The notes: generated by a model not told the origin, from the letters alone. 64,000 nucleotides of DNA from Polaromonas sp. SP1 (GCF_003711205.1 NZ_CP031013.1:3638501-3702500), one strand, 5' to 3'; shown: positions 9,100 to 18,643, numbered from the stretch's first letter. Numbers and translations: made by a program.

Positions 9100-10595
9100 A
9101 GCAGCACGATGTCGTATTGCTCCTGCGCCATCGCGGCCTCGGCCTGCAGGGAAATCGGTTTGCGGATGAAATCGCTGAGGCTGGCCAGGTGCTGGCTCTC
9201 TTCATCGAGGAACAGCTCAATCACCTTGGGCGAAGCCACCACCCGGAATTCGCGCGGGTTGAACTGCCGGGCCTCGCGCAGGATCTCGCGCAGGATGTCG
9301 TAGGTCACGCTGCGCGCCGTCTTGACCACGCCCTTGCCCATGCAGGCGCTGCAGGGCTCGCACAGCTGGTGGGCCAGCGATTCGCGGGTGCGCTTGCGCG
9401 TCATCTCGAGCAGGCCCAGCGCGGAAAACCCGTTCACGGTGGTCTTGATGCGGTCGCGCGCCAACTGCTTCTGGAACTCGGCCAGCACCGCGTCGCGGTG
9501 GTTTTCCTTGATCATGTCAATGAAATCGACGATCACAATGCCGCCCAGGTTGCGCAGGCGAAGCTGGCGGGCAATGGCCTGCGAGGCCTCCAGGTTGGTC
9601 TTGAAGATCGTGTCGTCAAAATTGCGCGCACCGACAAACCCGCCCGTGTTGACGTCCACCGTGGTCAGGGCTTCGGTCTGGTCAATGATCAGGTAGCCGC
9701 CGGATTTGAGGTCGACCCGCCGGCCCAGCGCCTTGGCGATTTCCTCGTCGATGCTGAAGAGGTCGAAAATCGGCCGCTCGCCGCCATAGTGCTGCAGCTT
9801 TTGCTCGGTCGCCGGCATGAACTCCACCGCGAACGCCTTGAGCTTTTCAAACTGCTCACGGGAGTCGATGCGTATGGTCTGCGTGTCCTCCACCACCAGG
9901 TCGCGCAAAACGCGCTGCAGCAAATTCAGGTCCTGGTGCAGCACCGAGGCCGGCGGCAGGCGCAGCGACGCGTCCTTGATGCGCGCCCAGGTCTTGCGCA
10001 GGTAGGTGATGTCTTCGGCCAGCTCGGCGTCGGTCGCGTCTTCGCCGTTGGTGCGCAAAATGAAACCACCGCCCATGTCGCCGGTCAGGGCCTGCACGCG
10101 CTGGCGCAGTTCTTCCCGCTGCCGGGGCGGTATTTTTTGCGAGACGCCGATGTGGTTGTCCTGCGGCAAAAACACCAGCAGGCGTCCGGCGATGCTGATC
10201 TGTGCCGTCAAGCGCGCGCCCTTGGTGCCTATCGGGTCCTTCAGGACCTGCACCATCACCGCCTGGCCCTCAAACAATTGCTTTTCGATCGGCTGCAGCG
10301 AGGCCATCGCGGGCGCCGCCAGGCCGCCGGCCGCCTGGGCATCCGTTTCGGCGTGGCGGCTGTTGATGCTGCTCATCAGATCAGCCACGTGCAAAAAGGC
10401 CGCCCGGTCCAGGCCGATGTCGATAAAGGCCGACTGCATGCCCGGCAGCACGCGGGCGACCTTGCCGAGGTAAACATTGCCGACCAGGCCGCGCTCCAGC
10501 GTGCGTTCGACGTGAAGCTCCTGCACCGCGCCATGCTCAACCACGGCCACCCGGGTTTCCTGGGGCGACCAGTTGATCAGGATGTCTTGTTGCAT
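9096..10595 (-). CDS. rng: Ribonuclease G
   Basis: The protein has 499 residues, close to RNase G and far shorter than RNase E. It starts DILINWSPQETRVAVVE, followed by an S1 domain with VGNVYLGKVARVLPGMQSAFIDIG. The catalytic region has GGIVIVDFIDM with the metal-binding Asp, then ALGLLEMTRKR, and a Zn-link CxxC (CEPCSACMGKG) near residue 415. RNase G is an endoribonuclease that trims the 5' end of 16S rRNA and decays some mRNAs. It lies 20 bases after maf, the same pairing as in enterobacteria, and is coupled to the deacetylase gene by GTGA. Confidence 0.95.
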   Translation of the reverse strand: MQQDILINWSPQETRVAVVEHGAVQELHVERTLERGLVGNVYLGKVARVLPGMQSAFIDIGLDRAAFLHVADLMSSINSRHAETDAQAAGGLAAPAMASLQPIEKQLFEGQAVMVQVLKDPIGTKGARLTAQISIAGRLLVFLPQDNHIGVSQKIPPRQREELRQRVQALTGDMGGGFILRTNGEDATDAELAEDITYLRKTWARIKDASLRLPPASVLHQDLNLLQRVLRDLVVEDTQTIRIDSREQFEKLKAFAVEFMPATEQKLQHYGGERPIFDLFSIDEEIAKALGRRVDLKSGGYLIIDQTEALTTVDVNTGGFVGARNFDDTIFKTNLEASQAIARQLRLRNLGGIVIVDFIDMIKENHRDAVLAEFQKQLARDRIKTTVNGFSALGLLEMTRKRTRESLAHQLCEPCSACMGKGVVKTARSVTYDILREILREARQFNPREFRVVASPKVIELFLDEESQHLASLSDFIRKPISLQAEAAMAQEQYDIVLL

Positions 10596-10615
10596 GTTGT
10601 TTTGACTATTGGGTT

Positions 10616-11218
10616 CTAGAGACGAATACCGGCGGCCTGCAGCAGTTGGGCCGTTTCCCTCAGCGGGAGCCCCATGATGCCACTGTAGCTGCCGTTGATC
10701 CGGTTGATGTGCATCGCCACCCTGCCCTGCACCGCATAGGCGCCGGCCTTGCCCATGGGCTCGCCGCTGGCGACGTAGCGGCGGATTTGCGCCGGCGTCA
10801 GCGCATCAAAACTCACCTTCGAGTCGCTGAGCGCCTCGAAGCGACGGCGCCCGGCTTGCACGGCCACAGCGGTCAGCACCCGGTGGGTGCCGCCCGACAG
10901 CTCGCGCAGCATGCGGGCCGCGTCGTTTGCGTCGTCCGGTTTGCCGTAAATCACTCGGCCCATGGCCACGGTGGTGTCCGAGCACAGGATGGGCGCCGGT
11001 GGCAGCTTGCGCCGCTTCATCCGGGCAAGCGCCGCATCCAGCTTCAGGCCGGTAACGCGCTGGACATAGGTGGCCGGCACTTCATTCCTGAGCACCGCCT
11101 CCAGCGATTCGGCGTCCTCGTCGGCGTCCGGCAACAGCAGCTCGTGGCGTACGCCGAGTTGTTCCAGCAGTTGCCGCCGCCTCGGGCTTTGCGAGGCCAG
11201 GTAAATGAATTCAGGCAT
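10616..11218 (-). CDS. Maf family nucleotide pyrophosphatase (YhdE-like)
   Basis: The protein has 200 residues. The start at 11218 gives [15 protein letters not shown], the signature SxSPRR loop of Maf proteins; an open frame continues upstream but through a repeat element. [17 protein letters not shown] near residue 80 holds the catalytic Asp, and [11 protein letters not shown] near residue 160 the conserved KAGAYxIQG segment. Maf enzymes hydrolyse non-canonical or pyrimidine nucleoside triphosphates to monophosphates. The YhdE branch (dTTP/UTP type) is favoured by adjacency to rng. The gap upstream is filled by a dispersed repeat. Confidence 0.92.
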   Translation of the reverse strand: MPEFIYLASQSPRRRQLLEQLGVRHELLLPDADEDAESLEAVLRNEVPATYVQRVTGLKLDAALARMKRRKLPPAPILCSDTTVAMGRVIYGKPDDANDAARMLRELSGGTHRVLTAVAVQAGRRRFEALSDSKVSFDALTPAQIRRYVASGEPMGKAGAYAVQGRVAMHINRINGSYSGIMGLPLRETAQLLQAAGIRL

Positions 11219-11250
11219 AAAAACAGGGTCTAGCAGGTGTCTTGTGAGTT

Positions 11251-11334
11251 CCATACCAGCAGGAGCCGCGGAACCGGCTTTGCCGGGCCGCAGGCGCAGC
11301 GGCCCCCTCGGGGGGCAGCGCATTACACGCAGTG
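11251..11334 (-). repeat. Second dispersed repeat family, copy A
   Basis: Read on the minus strand, this element begins CACTGCGTGTA, has a GC hairpin GCCCCCCGAGGGGGC, and ends GTTCCGCGGCTCCTGCTGG. The same order occurs at 24054-24136 on the plus strand, with both ends nearly identical and the hairpin kept as a pair of C and G runs. It fills most of the 132-base spacer between rlmH and maf and may act as an attenuator or processing site inside the transcript. Confidence 0.75.
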
Positions 11335-11350
11335 AAAAGCGTGGGGGCCA

Positions 11351-11818
11351 TTACTCGCGATGGTAAGGATGGTTGATCGTGATGCTCCAGGCGCGGTAGA
11401 GCTGCTCAATCAGCAGCACACGCACCATCGCATGGGGCAAAGTCAGGTCCGAGAGGCGCAGCCGCTCGTGCGCGGCCTGCTTGAAACCGGCGTCCAGGCC
11501 GTCGGGCCCGCCGATGACGATGGCGACATCGTCACCGGACAGTTGCCAGCTTTTGAGCCTTTCAGCCAGCGCCACGGTGGTGACGGCAGTGCCGCGCTCA
11601 TCGAGCGCCACGACGCGGGTGCCGCGGGCAATGCTGGCTTCAATGCGCCCGCGCTCGGCGGACAGCAGGTTTTCCAGGGTTTTGGAGGCGCGCGGTTCGG
11701 TCTTGACGGCCTTGAGCTCGACCTTGAGCTCAGGCGGAAAGCGTTTGGCGTAGTCGTCATAAGCCGTCTGCGCCCAGTCAGGCACTTTCTGGCCGACGGC
11801 TACGATCGTCAGCCTCAT
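11351..11818 (-). CDS. rlmH: RlmH, 23S rRNA pseudouridine-1915 N3-methyltransferase
   Basis: The protein has 155 residues, exactly the usual length. It begins [17 protein letters not shown], has VVALDERG near residue 70, the SAM-binding trefoil-knot glycine motif VIGGPDGL near residue 100, and ends with [20 protein letters not shown], the strongly conserved RlmH C-terminus. It methylates pseudouridine 1915 of 23S rRNA in the mature ribosome. The ATG overlaps the rsfS stop by four bases. Pairing with rsfS, also a ribosome factor, is common in bacteria. Confidence 0.97.
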   Translation of the reverse strand: MRLTIVAVGQKVPDWAQTAYDDYAKRFPPELKVELKAVKTEPRASKTLENLLSAERGRIEASIARGTRVVALDERGTAVTTVALAERLKSWQLSGDDVAIVIGGPDGLDAGFKQAAHERLRLSDLTLPHAMVRVLLIEQLYRAWSITINHPYHRE

Positions 11819-12624
11819 TTGCTCCGGGGGGCGGATTTCCTGGGGGCGGGTTTGCGGGCCGTTTTGGCCGCAGTCTTGGCGGCCGTTTTCTTGGCTGCGA
11901 CCTTCTTGGCCACCGGCACCTTGATGATGGGGGTCTTCACGGCGGGTTTTGCCGACTTGGCAGGTGCGGCCTTGGCGCCGGCCCGGGCCGGCTTGGCGGC
12001 GGGCTCGGCCGCCGTTGCGGTCGCATTGCGTTTGGCAGTCCAGTCGTTGGTTTTGCCGACACGGCCCACATAGCTGGAGTCGGGCGCCTTCGCTGGTGCC
12101 TTGGCAGGCGCTTTCGCTGCAGATTTTCCGGCGGTTTTTGCCCCGGCCTTTGCGGCCGTTTTTGCAACGGCGCGGGACGTCTTGGGTTTGGCCTCGGGCT
12201 CGGCTTCGGCTTTGGACGCCTTCACCAGCGGCGCGGGCGCGCCCAGCTTGAGCTTGATGGGCTTGTCGCCCCAGAGTTCTTCGAGGTGGTAGTACTGGCG
12301 GATGGTGGGCTGCATGATGTGCGCCACGGCGGCGCCGCAGTCGACGATGATCCATTCGCCGTTGTCTTCGCCTTCAATGCGCGGCTTGGCAAAACCGGCG
12401 TCGCGCACCGCATCGCGCACGCTGGCGGCCAATGCCTTGGTCTGGCGGTTGGAGCTGCCCGAGGCGACGATCACGCGCTCGAACAGGGAGGTGATGTGCT
12501 CGGTGTCAAAAACCTGGATGTCCTGCGCCTTGACATCCTCCAGGCCATCAATGATGGCGCGCTGCAGTTTTTGCACGTCCTTTTTGTCTGCGGCGACGGA
12601 GGTTTTGGCTGTGGTGGAGGTCAT
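11815..12624 (-). CDS. rsfS: RsfS ribosomal silencing factor with long Ala/Lys-rich tail
   Basis: Residues 1-125 form the RsfS (Iojap/DUF143) domain: [21 protein letters not shown], then [33 protein letters not shown] and [17 protein letters not shown]. RsfS binds ribosomal protein L14 and blocks subunit joining in starvation. Residues from about 135 to 269 are a low-complexity Ala/Lys/Pro tail with [12 protein letters not shown] repeats like bacterial histone-H1-like tails. The usual family length is about 105-130 residues, so the tail doubles the protein. It is likely disordered and nucleic-acid binding, but that is inference. The gene overlaps nadD and rlmH by four bases on each side. Confidence 0.93.
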   Translation of the reverse strand: MTSTTAKTSVAADKKDVQKLQRAIIDGLEDVKAQDIQVFDTEHITSLFERVIVASGSSNRQTKALAASVRDAVRDAGFAKPRIEGEDNGEWIIVDCGAAVAHIMQPTIRQYYHLEELWGDKPIKLKLGAPAPLVKASKAEAEPEAKPKTSRAVAKTAAKAGAKTAGKSAAKAPAKAPAKAPDSSYVGRVGKTNDWTAKRNATATAAEPAAKPARAGAKAAPAKSAKPAVKTPIIKVPVAKKVAAKKTAAKTAAKTARKPAPRKSAPRSK

Positions 12625-13298
12625 GCAGTGTTTTGCTTCGATAAGGGAGTGGATGAATGGGAACGGTACAGCTGGTGAAGTGAAATATAACGCGCAACGG
12701 CTTCAGGTACCAACTGGGTAATTTCCCCCGCCGTGGCGGCGCCGGAGGCCGTTAACTGGCGTATCTGGGTGGCGCTGACGGGCATCAGGGGGAGATTGAG
12801 CTGGGCAAAACGGTCGCGGCGGCTTTCATAAGCCTCAACTTCGGCATCAAATTGGGCTCCAGCCCGCGTGGATTGTGCGCGATCAGCTATACAAATTATA
12901 GCAAGATCAAGGATGTCCTGCCATCGGTGCCATTGCCTGAAAGCGGCGAACTGGTCCGCCCCGATAAACAGGTAAAGCTGCGCTTCGGGGTTCTCCGCCT
13001 GCAGTGCCAACAGGGTGTCAATCGTAAACGTCGGGCCCGGGCGCTGCACTTCGCGCGCATCCACCCGGACATGGGGAATATCCTCAAACGCCAGCGTTGC
13101 CATGGCCAGGCGATGCTCTGCCTGGCTCAAGGCCTGCGACTTGTGCCAGGCATGGCCGGTGGGCACCACATACAGCGTATCCAGGCCAAACTGCGCAATG
13201 GCCGCCTGTGCCAGCGCGACATGGGCGTTGTGCGGCGGGTCAAACGCACCGCCGAAAACGCCGATGCGCTGTTTCACAGGAGGCGCCACGGCGTTCAA
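12621..13298 (-). CDS. nadD: NadD, nicotinate-nucleotide adenylyltransferase
   Basis: The protein has 225 residues. The nucleotidyltransferase motif [16 protein letters not shown] is at residues 15-30, [11 protein letters not shown] near 44-54, GPTFTIDTL near 88-96, and the ISATxIR-like VSATQIRQL near residue 178. It makes deamido-NAD from nicotinate mononucleotide and ATP. The start is taken as TTG 13298, overlapping the hemF stop (TTGA); GTG codons four and eight codons later are alternatives. Residues 133-148 coincide with a 47-bp repeat copy and replace the usual AHxxVxxRPG stretch with [10 protein letters not shown]. Expression is probably coupled to hemF upstream and rsfS downstream. 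Confidence 0.93.
   Translation of the reverse strand: MNAVAPPVKQRIGVFGGAFDPPHNAHVALAQAAIAQFGLDTLYVVPTGHAWHKSQALSQAEHRLAMATLAFEDIPHVRVDAREVQRPGPTFTIDTLLALQAENPEAQLYLFIGADQFAAFRQWHRWQDILDLAIICIADRAQSTRAGAQFDAEVEAYESRRDRFAQLNLPLMPVSATQIRQLTASGAATAGEITQLVPEAVARYISLHQLYRSHSSTPLSKQNTA
12856..12902 (+). repeat. 47-bp dispersed repeat, copy 2, inside nadD
   Basis: Both ends of the 47-bp repeat are present at exact spacing: GCTCCAGCCC at 12856 and the palindrome GCTATACAAATTATAGC ending at 12902. The middle 19 bases differ from the intergenic copies. The element is antisense to nadD, stays in frame and supplies residues 133-148. It could be a captured repeat or a chance match at both ends. The exact 47-base length argues for a true copy. 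Confidence 0.55.
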
Positions 13299-14218
13299 AC
13301 CCAGTCCCGCCGGGGCAGGAATTGTGTGTACAGGCGCTCTTCAGGGCTGCCGGCCTCTACCGCACGCTGGTAAGACCAGCTCGCCAGCGGCGGCATGGAC
13401 ATGAGGATGGACTCCGTGCGCCCGCCGGACTGCAGGCCGAAGTGGGTGCCGCGGTCCCACACCAGGTTGAACTCCACATAACGGCCGCGCCGGTAAAGCT
13501 GGAATTCCCGCTCGCGCTCGCCATACGGCATGTCCTTTCGCCGCGCCACGATGGGCAGGTAGGCCTGCAGGAAGGAGTCCGCCACGCCCTGCATCATGGC
13601 AAAGCTGCGCTCCATGCCGAGCTCCTGGAAATCGTCAAAAAACACGCCGCCAATGCCACGCTGCTCCTGGCGGTGCTTGAGGTAGAAGTATTCGTCACAC
13701 CACTTTTTGAAGCGCGGGTATTTGTCGTCCCCGAAAGGCGCCAGCGCATCCTTGCAGGTCTGGTGAAAGTGCACCGCGTCTTCGTCAAAGCCGTAATAAG
13801 GCGTCAGATCCATGCCGCCGCCAAACCAGCAGACCGGCGCGTCCGGGCTCGAAGCCGGCGCCGCGGCCAGCATGCGGACATTCATGTGGACGGTGGGCAC
13901 GTAAGGATTTCGCGGATGAAATACGAGCGAAACACCCATGGCCTCAAAGGGCGCGCCCGCCAGTTCCGGCCGGTGCTGTGTCGCCGAGGGCGGCAATTTC
14001 GGCCCGCGAACATGCGAGAACCCGCAGCCTGCACGTTCAAACACCCCGCCCTGCTCAAGAATCATGGTGATGCCGTTGCCTTGCAGCGGCTCGCCGGGTT
14101 CTTTTTGCCAGCGGTCCGCCACAAAGGGCTGGCCGTCAATGGCACTGGCCGCATCCGTGATGCGCGCCTGCAGCGCCAGCAAAAAATCTTTAACAACAGA
14201 AAGGTCGGTCATGCTCAT
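13295..14218 (-). CDS. hemF: HemF, oxygen-dependent coproporphyrinogen III oxidase
   Basis: The protein has 307 residues, as usual for HemF. Conserved stretches include [13 protein letters not shown] near residue 60, [21 protein letters not shown] near 95, [23 protein letters not shown] near 130, and [31 protein letters not shown] near the C-terminus. It converts coproporphyrinogen III to protoporphyrinogen IX with oxygen in heme synthesis. The ATG at 14218 overlaps the acyltransferase stop by four bases; a second ATG two codons on is also possible. The stop overlaps the nadD start. Confidence 0.97.
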   Translation of the reverse strand: MSMTDLSVVKDFLLALQARITDAASAIDGQPFVADRWQKEPGEPLQGNGITMILEQGGVFERAGCGFSHVRGPKLPPSATQHRPELAGAPFEAMGVSLVFHPRNPYVPTVHMNVRMLAAAPASSPDAPVCWFGGGMDLTPYYGFDEDAVHFHQTCKDALAPFGDDKYPRFKKWCDEYFYLKHRQEQRGIGGVFFDDFQELGMERSFAMMQGVADSFLQAYLPIVARRKDMPYGEREREFQLYRRGRYVEFNLVWDRGTHFGLQSGGRTESILMSMPPLASWSYQRAVEAGSPEERLYTQFLPRRDWV

Positions 14219-14868
14219 TTACCTGGATTCACGATGGTATCGGCCCGGCGCACAGCGGTGTCCAGCAATTGCACGGGTGCCGCGCCGGCCGGCTCAAAAC
14301 CGGCACAGCCGCTGAAAACAGCCGCAATGCGCGCCATGTCCTGCGGCTCCTGCCCTGTCAGCCGCACAAAAGTGCGCAAAACCAGGCACTTGCGCGAATA
14401 GTCCAGCGCGGCCAGCCCGACAGGTACATCCGCCCCCAGCGCGACGCGGTAAAACCCGCTGCGCCAGCCCGGCGTGTATTTGCGGGTTCCTTCCGGCGAC
14501 AGCGCCAGCCAGAAATACTCGCCGCGCTCCTTCTTTTGCCTGATCAGCGACACCATCTGGGCCACGGCGCCGTTCGGCGCGGTGCGGCTGACGGGCACCC
14601 CGCCCAGCCAGCGCAGCCAGCTGCCGAAGAGCGGAATGCGAAACAGGCTTTCCTTGCCCCAGAACTGCAGGGGAACCCCCAGGGACCACTTCAGCAGCAC
14701 ACCCACCACAAAATCCCAATTCGACGTGTGGGGATAGACCAGCAAAACGCCCTGTAGCGTCGGCAGGCCTTCGAATTCCGCCCGCCAGCCGGTGCAGCGC
14801 AACAGGAATTGCGCCACCCTGCTCCCCCGGAACTGCAAGGGATGCGGAGGCAGGAAACCAGCGCTCAT
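14215..14868 (-). CDS. PlsC-like acyltransferase
   Basis: The protein has 217 residues from the ATG at 14868, seven bases past the purD stop. The acyltransferase block HTSNWDF near residue 47 is the H-x4-D catalytic motif, and [21 protein letters not shown] near residue 125 is the EGTR phosphate-binding block. One weak hydrophobic stretch near residue 55 could mediate membrane contact. It probably acylates a lysophospholipid or a related glycerol lipid; this short branch is often labelled 1-acyl-glycerol-3-phosphate acyltransferase-like. It is unlikely to be the only PlsC. The open frame extends upstream into purD, but the shorter start fits the family. Confidence 0.82.
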   Translation of the reverse strand: MSAGFLPPHPLQFRGSRVAQFLLRCTGWRAEFEGLPTLQGVLLVYPHTSNWDFVVGVLLKWSLGVPLQFWGKESLFRIPLFGSWLRWLGGVPVSRTAPNGAVAQMVSLIRQKKERGEYFWLALSPEGTRKYTPGWRSGFYRVALGADVPVGLAALDYSRKCLVLRTFVRLTGQEPQDMARIAAVFSGCAGFEPAGAAPVQLLDTAVRRADTIVNPGK

Positions 14869-14875
14869 CCCCAGG

Positions 14876-16177
14876 TCAGGATTTGAGGGCGCGATAGCCG
14901 ATGTCCTTGCGGAACTGCGCGCCGTCAAAAGCGATTTCCTGCGCGACTTCATAAGCGCGCTGCTGCGCCGCCTTGACGGTACTGCCCAGCGCCGTCACGC
15001 ACAGGACACGGCCGCCCGAAGTCAGGATGGCATCGCCTTCCTTGCGCGTGCCGGCATGAAAAACCATGGCGTCTTCGGGCATGTCGGTGCCCTTGACGAG
15101 ACCCTTGATGGCATCGCCCTTGCGCGGGTTGAGCGGATAGCCGTGTGCGGCCATCACGACACCCAAAGCCGGCCGGCGGTCCCAGTCCAGCTCGATCTGG
15201 TCCAGCGTGCCCGAGGTGGCCGCCATCATCACGTCGTACAAATCGGTCTTCAGCCGCATCATGATGGGCTGCGTTTCCGGGTCGCCCATGCGGCAATTGA
15301 ATTCGAGCGTCTTGGGTTTTCCCTCGGCGTCGATCATCAGGCCGGCATACAGAAAGCCTGTAAAAGGGATGCCGTCTTTTTCCATGCCCTTGATGGTGGG
15401 CAGGATGATCTCGCGCATGGCGCGGCCGTGCACTTCAGGGGTGACGACGGGCGCCGGCGAATACGCGCCCATGCCGCCGGTGTTGGGGCCCTGGTCGGCG
15501 TCCAGCAGGCGCTTGTGGTCCTGGCTGGTGGCCATGGCCGCCACGTTTTTGCCGTCGCACATCACGATGAAGCTGGCTTCCTCGCCCTGCAAAAACTCTT
15601 CAATCACCACACGCGCGCCGCCTTCGTTGTGCGTCACGCCCAGCGGGTTGAAGTCGGGGTTGGGCGCGAGCATGAATTCGATGGCCTCATGCGCCTCATG
15701 CAGGGTCATGGCCACGACCACGCCCTTGCCGGCGGCCAGGCCGTCGGCCTTGACGACGATGGGTGCGCCTTTTTCGTCGACGTAGGCATGGGCGGCGGCC
15801 GCGTCGGTAAAGGTTTCGTATTCAGCCGTCGGGATGCCGTGGCGCTTCATGAAGGCCTTGGAAAAAGCTTTGGAGCTTTCGAGCTGTGCCGCTGCCTTGG
15901 TCGGGCCAAACACCCGCAGGCCGTGCGCGCGAAATTCATCCACGATACCGGCCGCCAGCGGCTGCTCGGGGCCCACCACCGTCAGCGCGATTTTTTCGGC
16001 CAGCGCCCATTCACGCAGCGCCTTCACGTCGGTGATGGCGATGTTTTCCAGCCGCGCATCAAGCACGGTGCCGCCGTTGCCGGGCGCGACATACACCGCC
16101 TGGACTTTCGGGGACTGCGCCAGTTTCCACGCCAGGGCGTGTTCACGGCCACCGCCGCCCACTACGAGAACTTTCAT
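14876..16177 (-). CDS. purD: PurD, phosphoribosylamine-glycine ligase
   Basis: The protein has 433 residues, the usual length. It begins KVLVVGGGGREHALAWKL and continues YVAPGNGGT, IALTVVGPEQPLAAGIVD and VFGPTKAAAQLESSKAF. The ATP-grasp core follows with PIVVKADGLAAGKGVVVA near residue 135 and FNCRMGDPETQPIMMRL near residue 285. It forms glycinamide ribonucleotide, the second step of purine synthesis. It sits 27 bases after yebC and 7 bases before the acyltransferase, so the three are likely one transcript. Confidence 0.97.
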   Translation of the reverse strand: MKVLVVGGGGREHALAWKLAQSPKVQAVYVAPGNGGTVLDARLENIAITDVKALREWALAEKIALTVVGPEQPLAAGIVDEFRAHGLRVFGPTKAAAQLESSKAFSKAFMKRHGIPTAEYETFTDAAAAHAYVDEKGAPIVVKADGLAAGKGVVVAMTLHEAHEAIEFMLAPNPDFNPLGVTHNEGGARVVIEEFLQGEEASFIVMCDGKNVAAMATSQDHKRLLDADQGPNTGGMGAYSPAPVVTPEVHGRAMREIILPTIKGMEKDGIPFTGFLYAGLMIDAEGKPKTLEFNCRMGDPETQPIMMRLKTDLYDVMMAATSGTLDQIELDWDRRPALGVVMAAHGYPLNPRKGDAIKGLVKGTDMPEDAMVFHAGTRKEGDAILTSGGRVLCVTALGSTVKAAQQRAYEVAQEIAFDGAQFRKDIGYRALKS

Positions 16178-16204
16178 GCTGCTGCTTTCATTGCTGTTGT
16201 TTCT

Positions 16205-16936
16205 TTATTCGTCTGCGGACAGTGCAGCGTTATGGAAGACGTCCTGCGTATCGTCCAGGTCTTCCAGGACGTCCAGGAGCTTTTGCATCCGCTGGGCATC
16301 GTTGCCGGTGAGCTCGATGGTATTGTCGGCACGCATGGTGACTTCAGCCACTTCGGGCTTGAGGCCGGCGGCTTCCAGCGCATTCCGGACCGCTTCAAAG
16401 CCGGTGTAAGGCGTCAACACCTCAATCGCACCGTCTTCGTGGGTGATCACGTCGTCGGCGCCGGACTCCAGCGCCACTTCCATGATTTTGTCTTCGCTCG
16501 CGCCGGGCGCAAAAATAATCTGGCCGCAATGCTTGAACTGGAAGGCCACCGAGCCTTCGGTGCCCATGTTGCCGCCGTGCTTGGAAAACGCATGGCGCAC
16601 TTCGGCCACCGTGCGCACCTTGTTGTCGGTCATGCAGTCGACGATGATGGCCGCGCCACCGATGCCGTAGCCCTCGTAACGCACTTCTTCGTATTGAATG
16701 CCTTCCAGGCTGCCGGTGGCCTTGGCAATGCCGTATTTGACGTTTTCATTGGGCATATTGGCCGCCTTGGCCTTGTCCACCGCCAGGCGCAGCCGCGGGT
16801 TGGTGCCCAGGTCGCCGCCGCCCATGCGGGCCGCCACCATGATTTCGCGCATCACACGTGTCCAGATGCGCTGGCGTTTCTCGTCCTGTCGGCCCTTGCG
16901 GTGTTGAATATTCGCCCATTTACTATGACCAGCCAC
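16205..16936 (-). CDS. YebC/PmpR-family protein
   Basis: The protein has 243 residues and starts with the invariant [18 protein letters not shown]. It continues with [20 protein letters not shown], the YEGYG motif near residue 89 and [16 protein letters not shown] near residue 119. The family (TACO1 in mitochondria) acts as a transcription regulator or as a translation factor that relieves ribosome stalling; recent family work favours translation, but both roles are reported. It is the first gene of the long leftward run, so its promoter probably lies in the 78-base spacer to the divergent HerA-like gene. Confidence 0.95.
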   Translation of the reverse strand: MAGHSKWANIQHRKGRQDEKRQRIWTRVMREIMVAARMGGGDLGTNPRLRLAVDKAKAANMPNENVKYGIAKATGSLEGIQYEEVRYEGYGIGGAAIIVDCMTDNKVRTVAEVRHAFSKHGGNMGTEGSVAFQFKHCGQIIFAPGASEDKIMEVALESGADDVITHEDGAIEVLTPYTGFEAVRNALEAAGLKPEVAEVTMRADNTIELTGNDAQRMQKLLDVLEDLDDTQDVFHNAALSADE

Positions 16937-16957
16937 GACAGAAACCCTTAAATGATG

Positions 16958-16974
16958 GATTAATTGATTTAATC
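16958..16974. promoter_or_regulatory. AT-rich inverted repeat between divergent genes
   Basis: GATTAA and TTAATC flank a 5-base loop in the only AT-rich stretch between yebC and the HerA-like gene. It lies 22 bases upstream of the yebC start and 40 upstream of the other. It may be an operator or part of overlapping promoters. No clear -35/-10 pair was fixed. Confidence 0.3.
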
Positions 16975-17014
16975 TACAACCAGCATTTTACTTTTTCACC
17001 CACTCCACACCGCC

Positions 17015-18541
17015 ATGGCCGAAACCACCGCCCTCCCCCTGCTCATCGCCCGCAATGCCGATACCCAGTGCGAACTGCTCCCCGGCCTGGCCAACCGCCA
17101 CGGGCTGATCACCGGCGCCACCGGCACCGGCAAGACGGTCACGCTGCAAACACTGGCGGAAAACTTCTCCAAAATCGGCGTTCCGGTCTTCATGGCCGAC
17201 GTCAAGGGCGACCTGACCGGCATCAGCCAGGCCGGCACCATAGGCGCCAAGATGGCCGGCGTCCTGAAGGAGCGCGGCATCGACCCCCCCGAATCCCTGG
17301 CCTGCCCGGCCACGCTGTGGGACGTTTTTGGCGAACAGGGCCACCCGGTGCGCGCCACCGTGTCCGACATGGGGCCGCTGCTGCTGGGCCGCATGCTGAA
17401 CCTCAACGAGACCCAGGCCGGCGTGCTCAACCTGGTCTTCAAGATCGCCGACGACAACGGCATGCTGCTGCTGGACCTCAAAGACCTGCGCGCCATGTTG
17501 CAGTACGTGGGCGACAACGCCAGCGAGTTCACCACCAAATACGGCAACGTCAGCGCCGCCAGCGTGGGCGCCATCCAGCGCGGCTTGCTGCAGGTTGAAA
17601 GCCAGGGCGGCGACAAGTTCTTCGGTGAGCCCATGCTCAACATCAGCGACTTCATGCAGACGGTCGACGGCAAGGGGGTGATCAACGTGCTGGCCGCCGA
17701 CAAGCTGATGAACTCGCCGCGCCTGTACGCCACCTTTTTGCTGTGGATGCTGTCCGAACTGTTCGAGCAGTTGCCCGAAATCGGCGACCCGGAAAAGCCC
17801 AAACTCGTCTTCTTCTTCGACGAGGCGCATTTGCTCTTCAACGAAGCGCCCAAGGTGCTGGTCGAGCGCATCGAGCTGGTGGTGCGCCTGGTGCGCTCCA
17901 AAGGCGTCGGCGTCTACTTCGTGACGCAAAACCCGCTGGACATCCCCGACTCAGTGCTGGCCCAGTTGGGCAACCGGGTGCAGCACGCCCTGCGCGCCTT
18001 CACCCCGCGCGACCAGAAAGCCGTCAAGGCCACGGCGCAAACCATGCGGCAAAAGCCCGGGCTGGACATCGAAACGGCCATCACCGAGCTGGCCGTGGGC
18101 GAGGCGCTGGTCAGCCTGCTCGACGCCAAGGGCCGCCCCGGTATCACCGAGCGCGTGTATGTGCTGCCGCCCGGCAGCCAGATCGGCCCCATCACGCCGC
18201 AACAGCGCCAGGCGCTGATCCAGGGATCGCTGGTGGCCGGTGTGTATGAAAAAACCGTGGACCGCGAATCGGCCTACGAAAAGATCAACGGCCGCGCCGA
18301 AGCCGCAGCCGCCGAAGCCGCCAAGGCGCCCCAGGGCGGGGCAGCCGGCACCACCGATTCGGGCGGCATCATGGGCGGGCTCAATGACGTGCTCTTCGGC
18401 ACCACCGGCCCGCGCGGCGGCAAGCATGACGGCCTGGCGCAAAGCATGGCCAAGTCGGCCGTGCGCACCATGGGCTCAGCCGTGGGCCGCGAGATCATCC
18501 GCGGCGTGCTGGGCAGCATTTTTGGCGGCAAGAAGCGCTGA
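17015..18541 (+). CDS. HerA-like ATPase, DUF853/YjgR family
   Basis: The protein has 508 residues, like E. coli YjgR. Walker A GATGTGKT is at residues 34-41, followed by [13 protein letters not shown]; the Walker B region is [12 protein letters not shown] near residue 266, and [30 protein letters not shown] follows as a sensor region. The C-terminus (about 420-508) is Ala/Gly-rich and ends in GSIFGGKKR. The family belongs to the HerA/FtsK ATPases, but its substrate is unknown; DNA or protein translocation has been proposed. It stands alone, divergent from yebC, and is followed by palindromes before the URC genes. Confidence 0.88.
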   Translation: MAETTALPLLIARNADTQCELLPGLANRHGLITGATGTGKTVTLQTLAENFSKIGVPVFMADVKGDLTGISQAGTIGAKMAGVLKERGIDPPESLACPATLWDVFGEQGHPVRATVSDMGPLLLGRMLNLNETQAGVLNLVFKIADDNGMLLLDLKDLRAMLQYVGDNASEFTTKYGNVSAASVGAIQRGLLQVESQGGDKFFGEPMLNISDFMQTVDGKGVINVLAADKLMNSPRLYATFLLWMLSELFEQLPEIGDPEKPKLVFFFDEAHLLFNEAPKVLVERIELVVRLVRSKGVGVYFVTQNPLDIPDSVLAQLGNRVQHALRAFTPRDQKAVKATAQTMRQKPGLDIETAITELAVGEALVSLLDAKGRPGITERVYVLPPGSQIGPITPQQRQALIQGSLVAGVYEKTVDRESAYEKINGRAEAAAAEAAKAPQGGAAGTTDSGGIMGGLNDVLFGTTGPRGGKHDGLAQSMAKSAVRTMGSAVGREIIRGVLGSIFGGKKR

Positions 18542-18559
18542 TGACGGCCGGTGAGGCCT

Positions 18560-18605
18560 GTCGCGAATTCGCGACCTGAAGCGGCTTGCGGGCTTGTCAA
18601 GCCCG
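18560..18605. promoter_or_regulatory. Two perfect palindromes upstream of the URC operon
   Basis: GTCGCGAATTCGCGAC at 18560-18575 is a perfect 16-base palindrome, and CGGGCTTG-T-CAAGCCCG at 18589-18605 is a perfect 8+1+8 inverted repeat. They lie 39-84 bases before the URC1 start. A T run at 18624-18631 comes too late for a classical terminator of the HerA-like gene. They could be operators for the pyrimidine genes, a weak terminator, or both. Confidence 0.4.
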
Positions 18606-18643
18606 GTACGCATCGCTACATTGGTTTTTTTGAAGGATCCGCA

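Noticed and set aside
14876..16951. A very long open frame on the plus strand across purD and yebC
   Set aside because: It is the mirror of two well-conserved minus-strand genes in high-GC DNA and has no family-like sequence.
18624..18631. T run after two palindromes as a terminator of the HerA-like gene
   Set aside because: The T run is about 19 bases past the last stem, too far for an intrinsic terminator.
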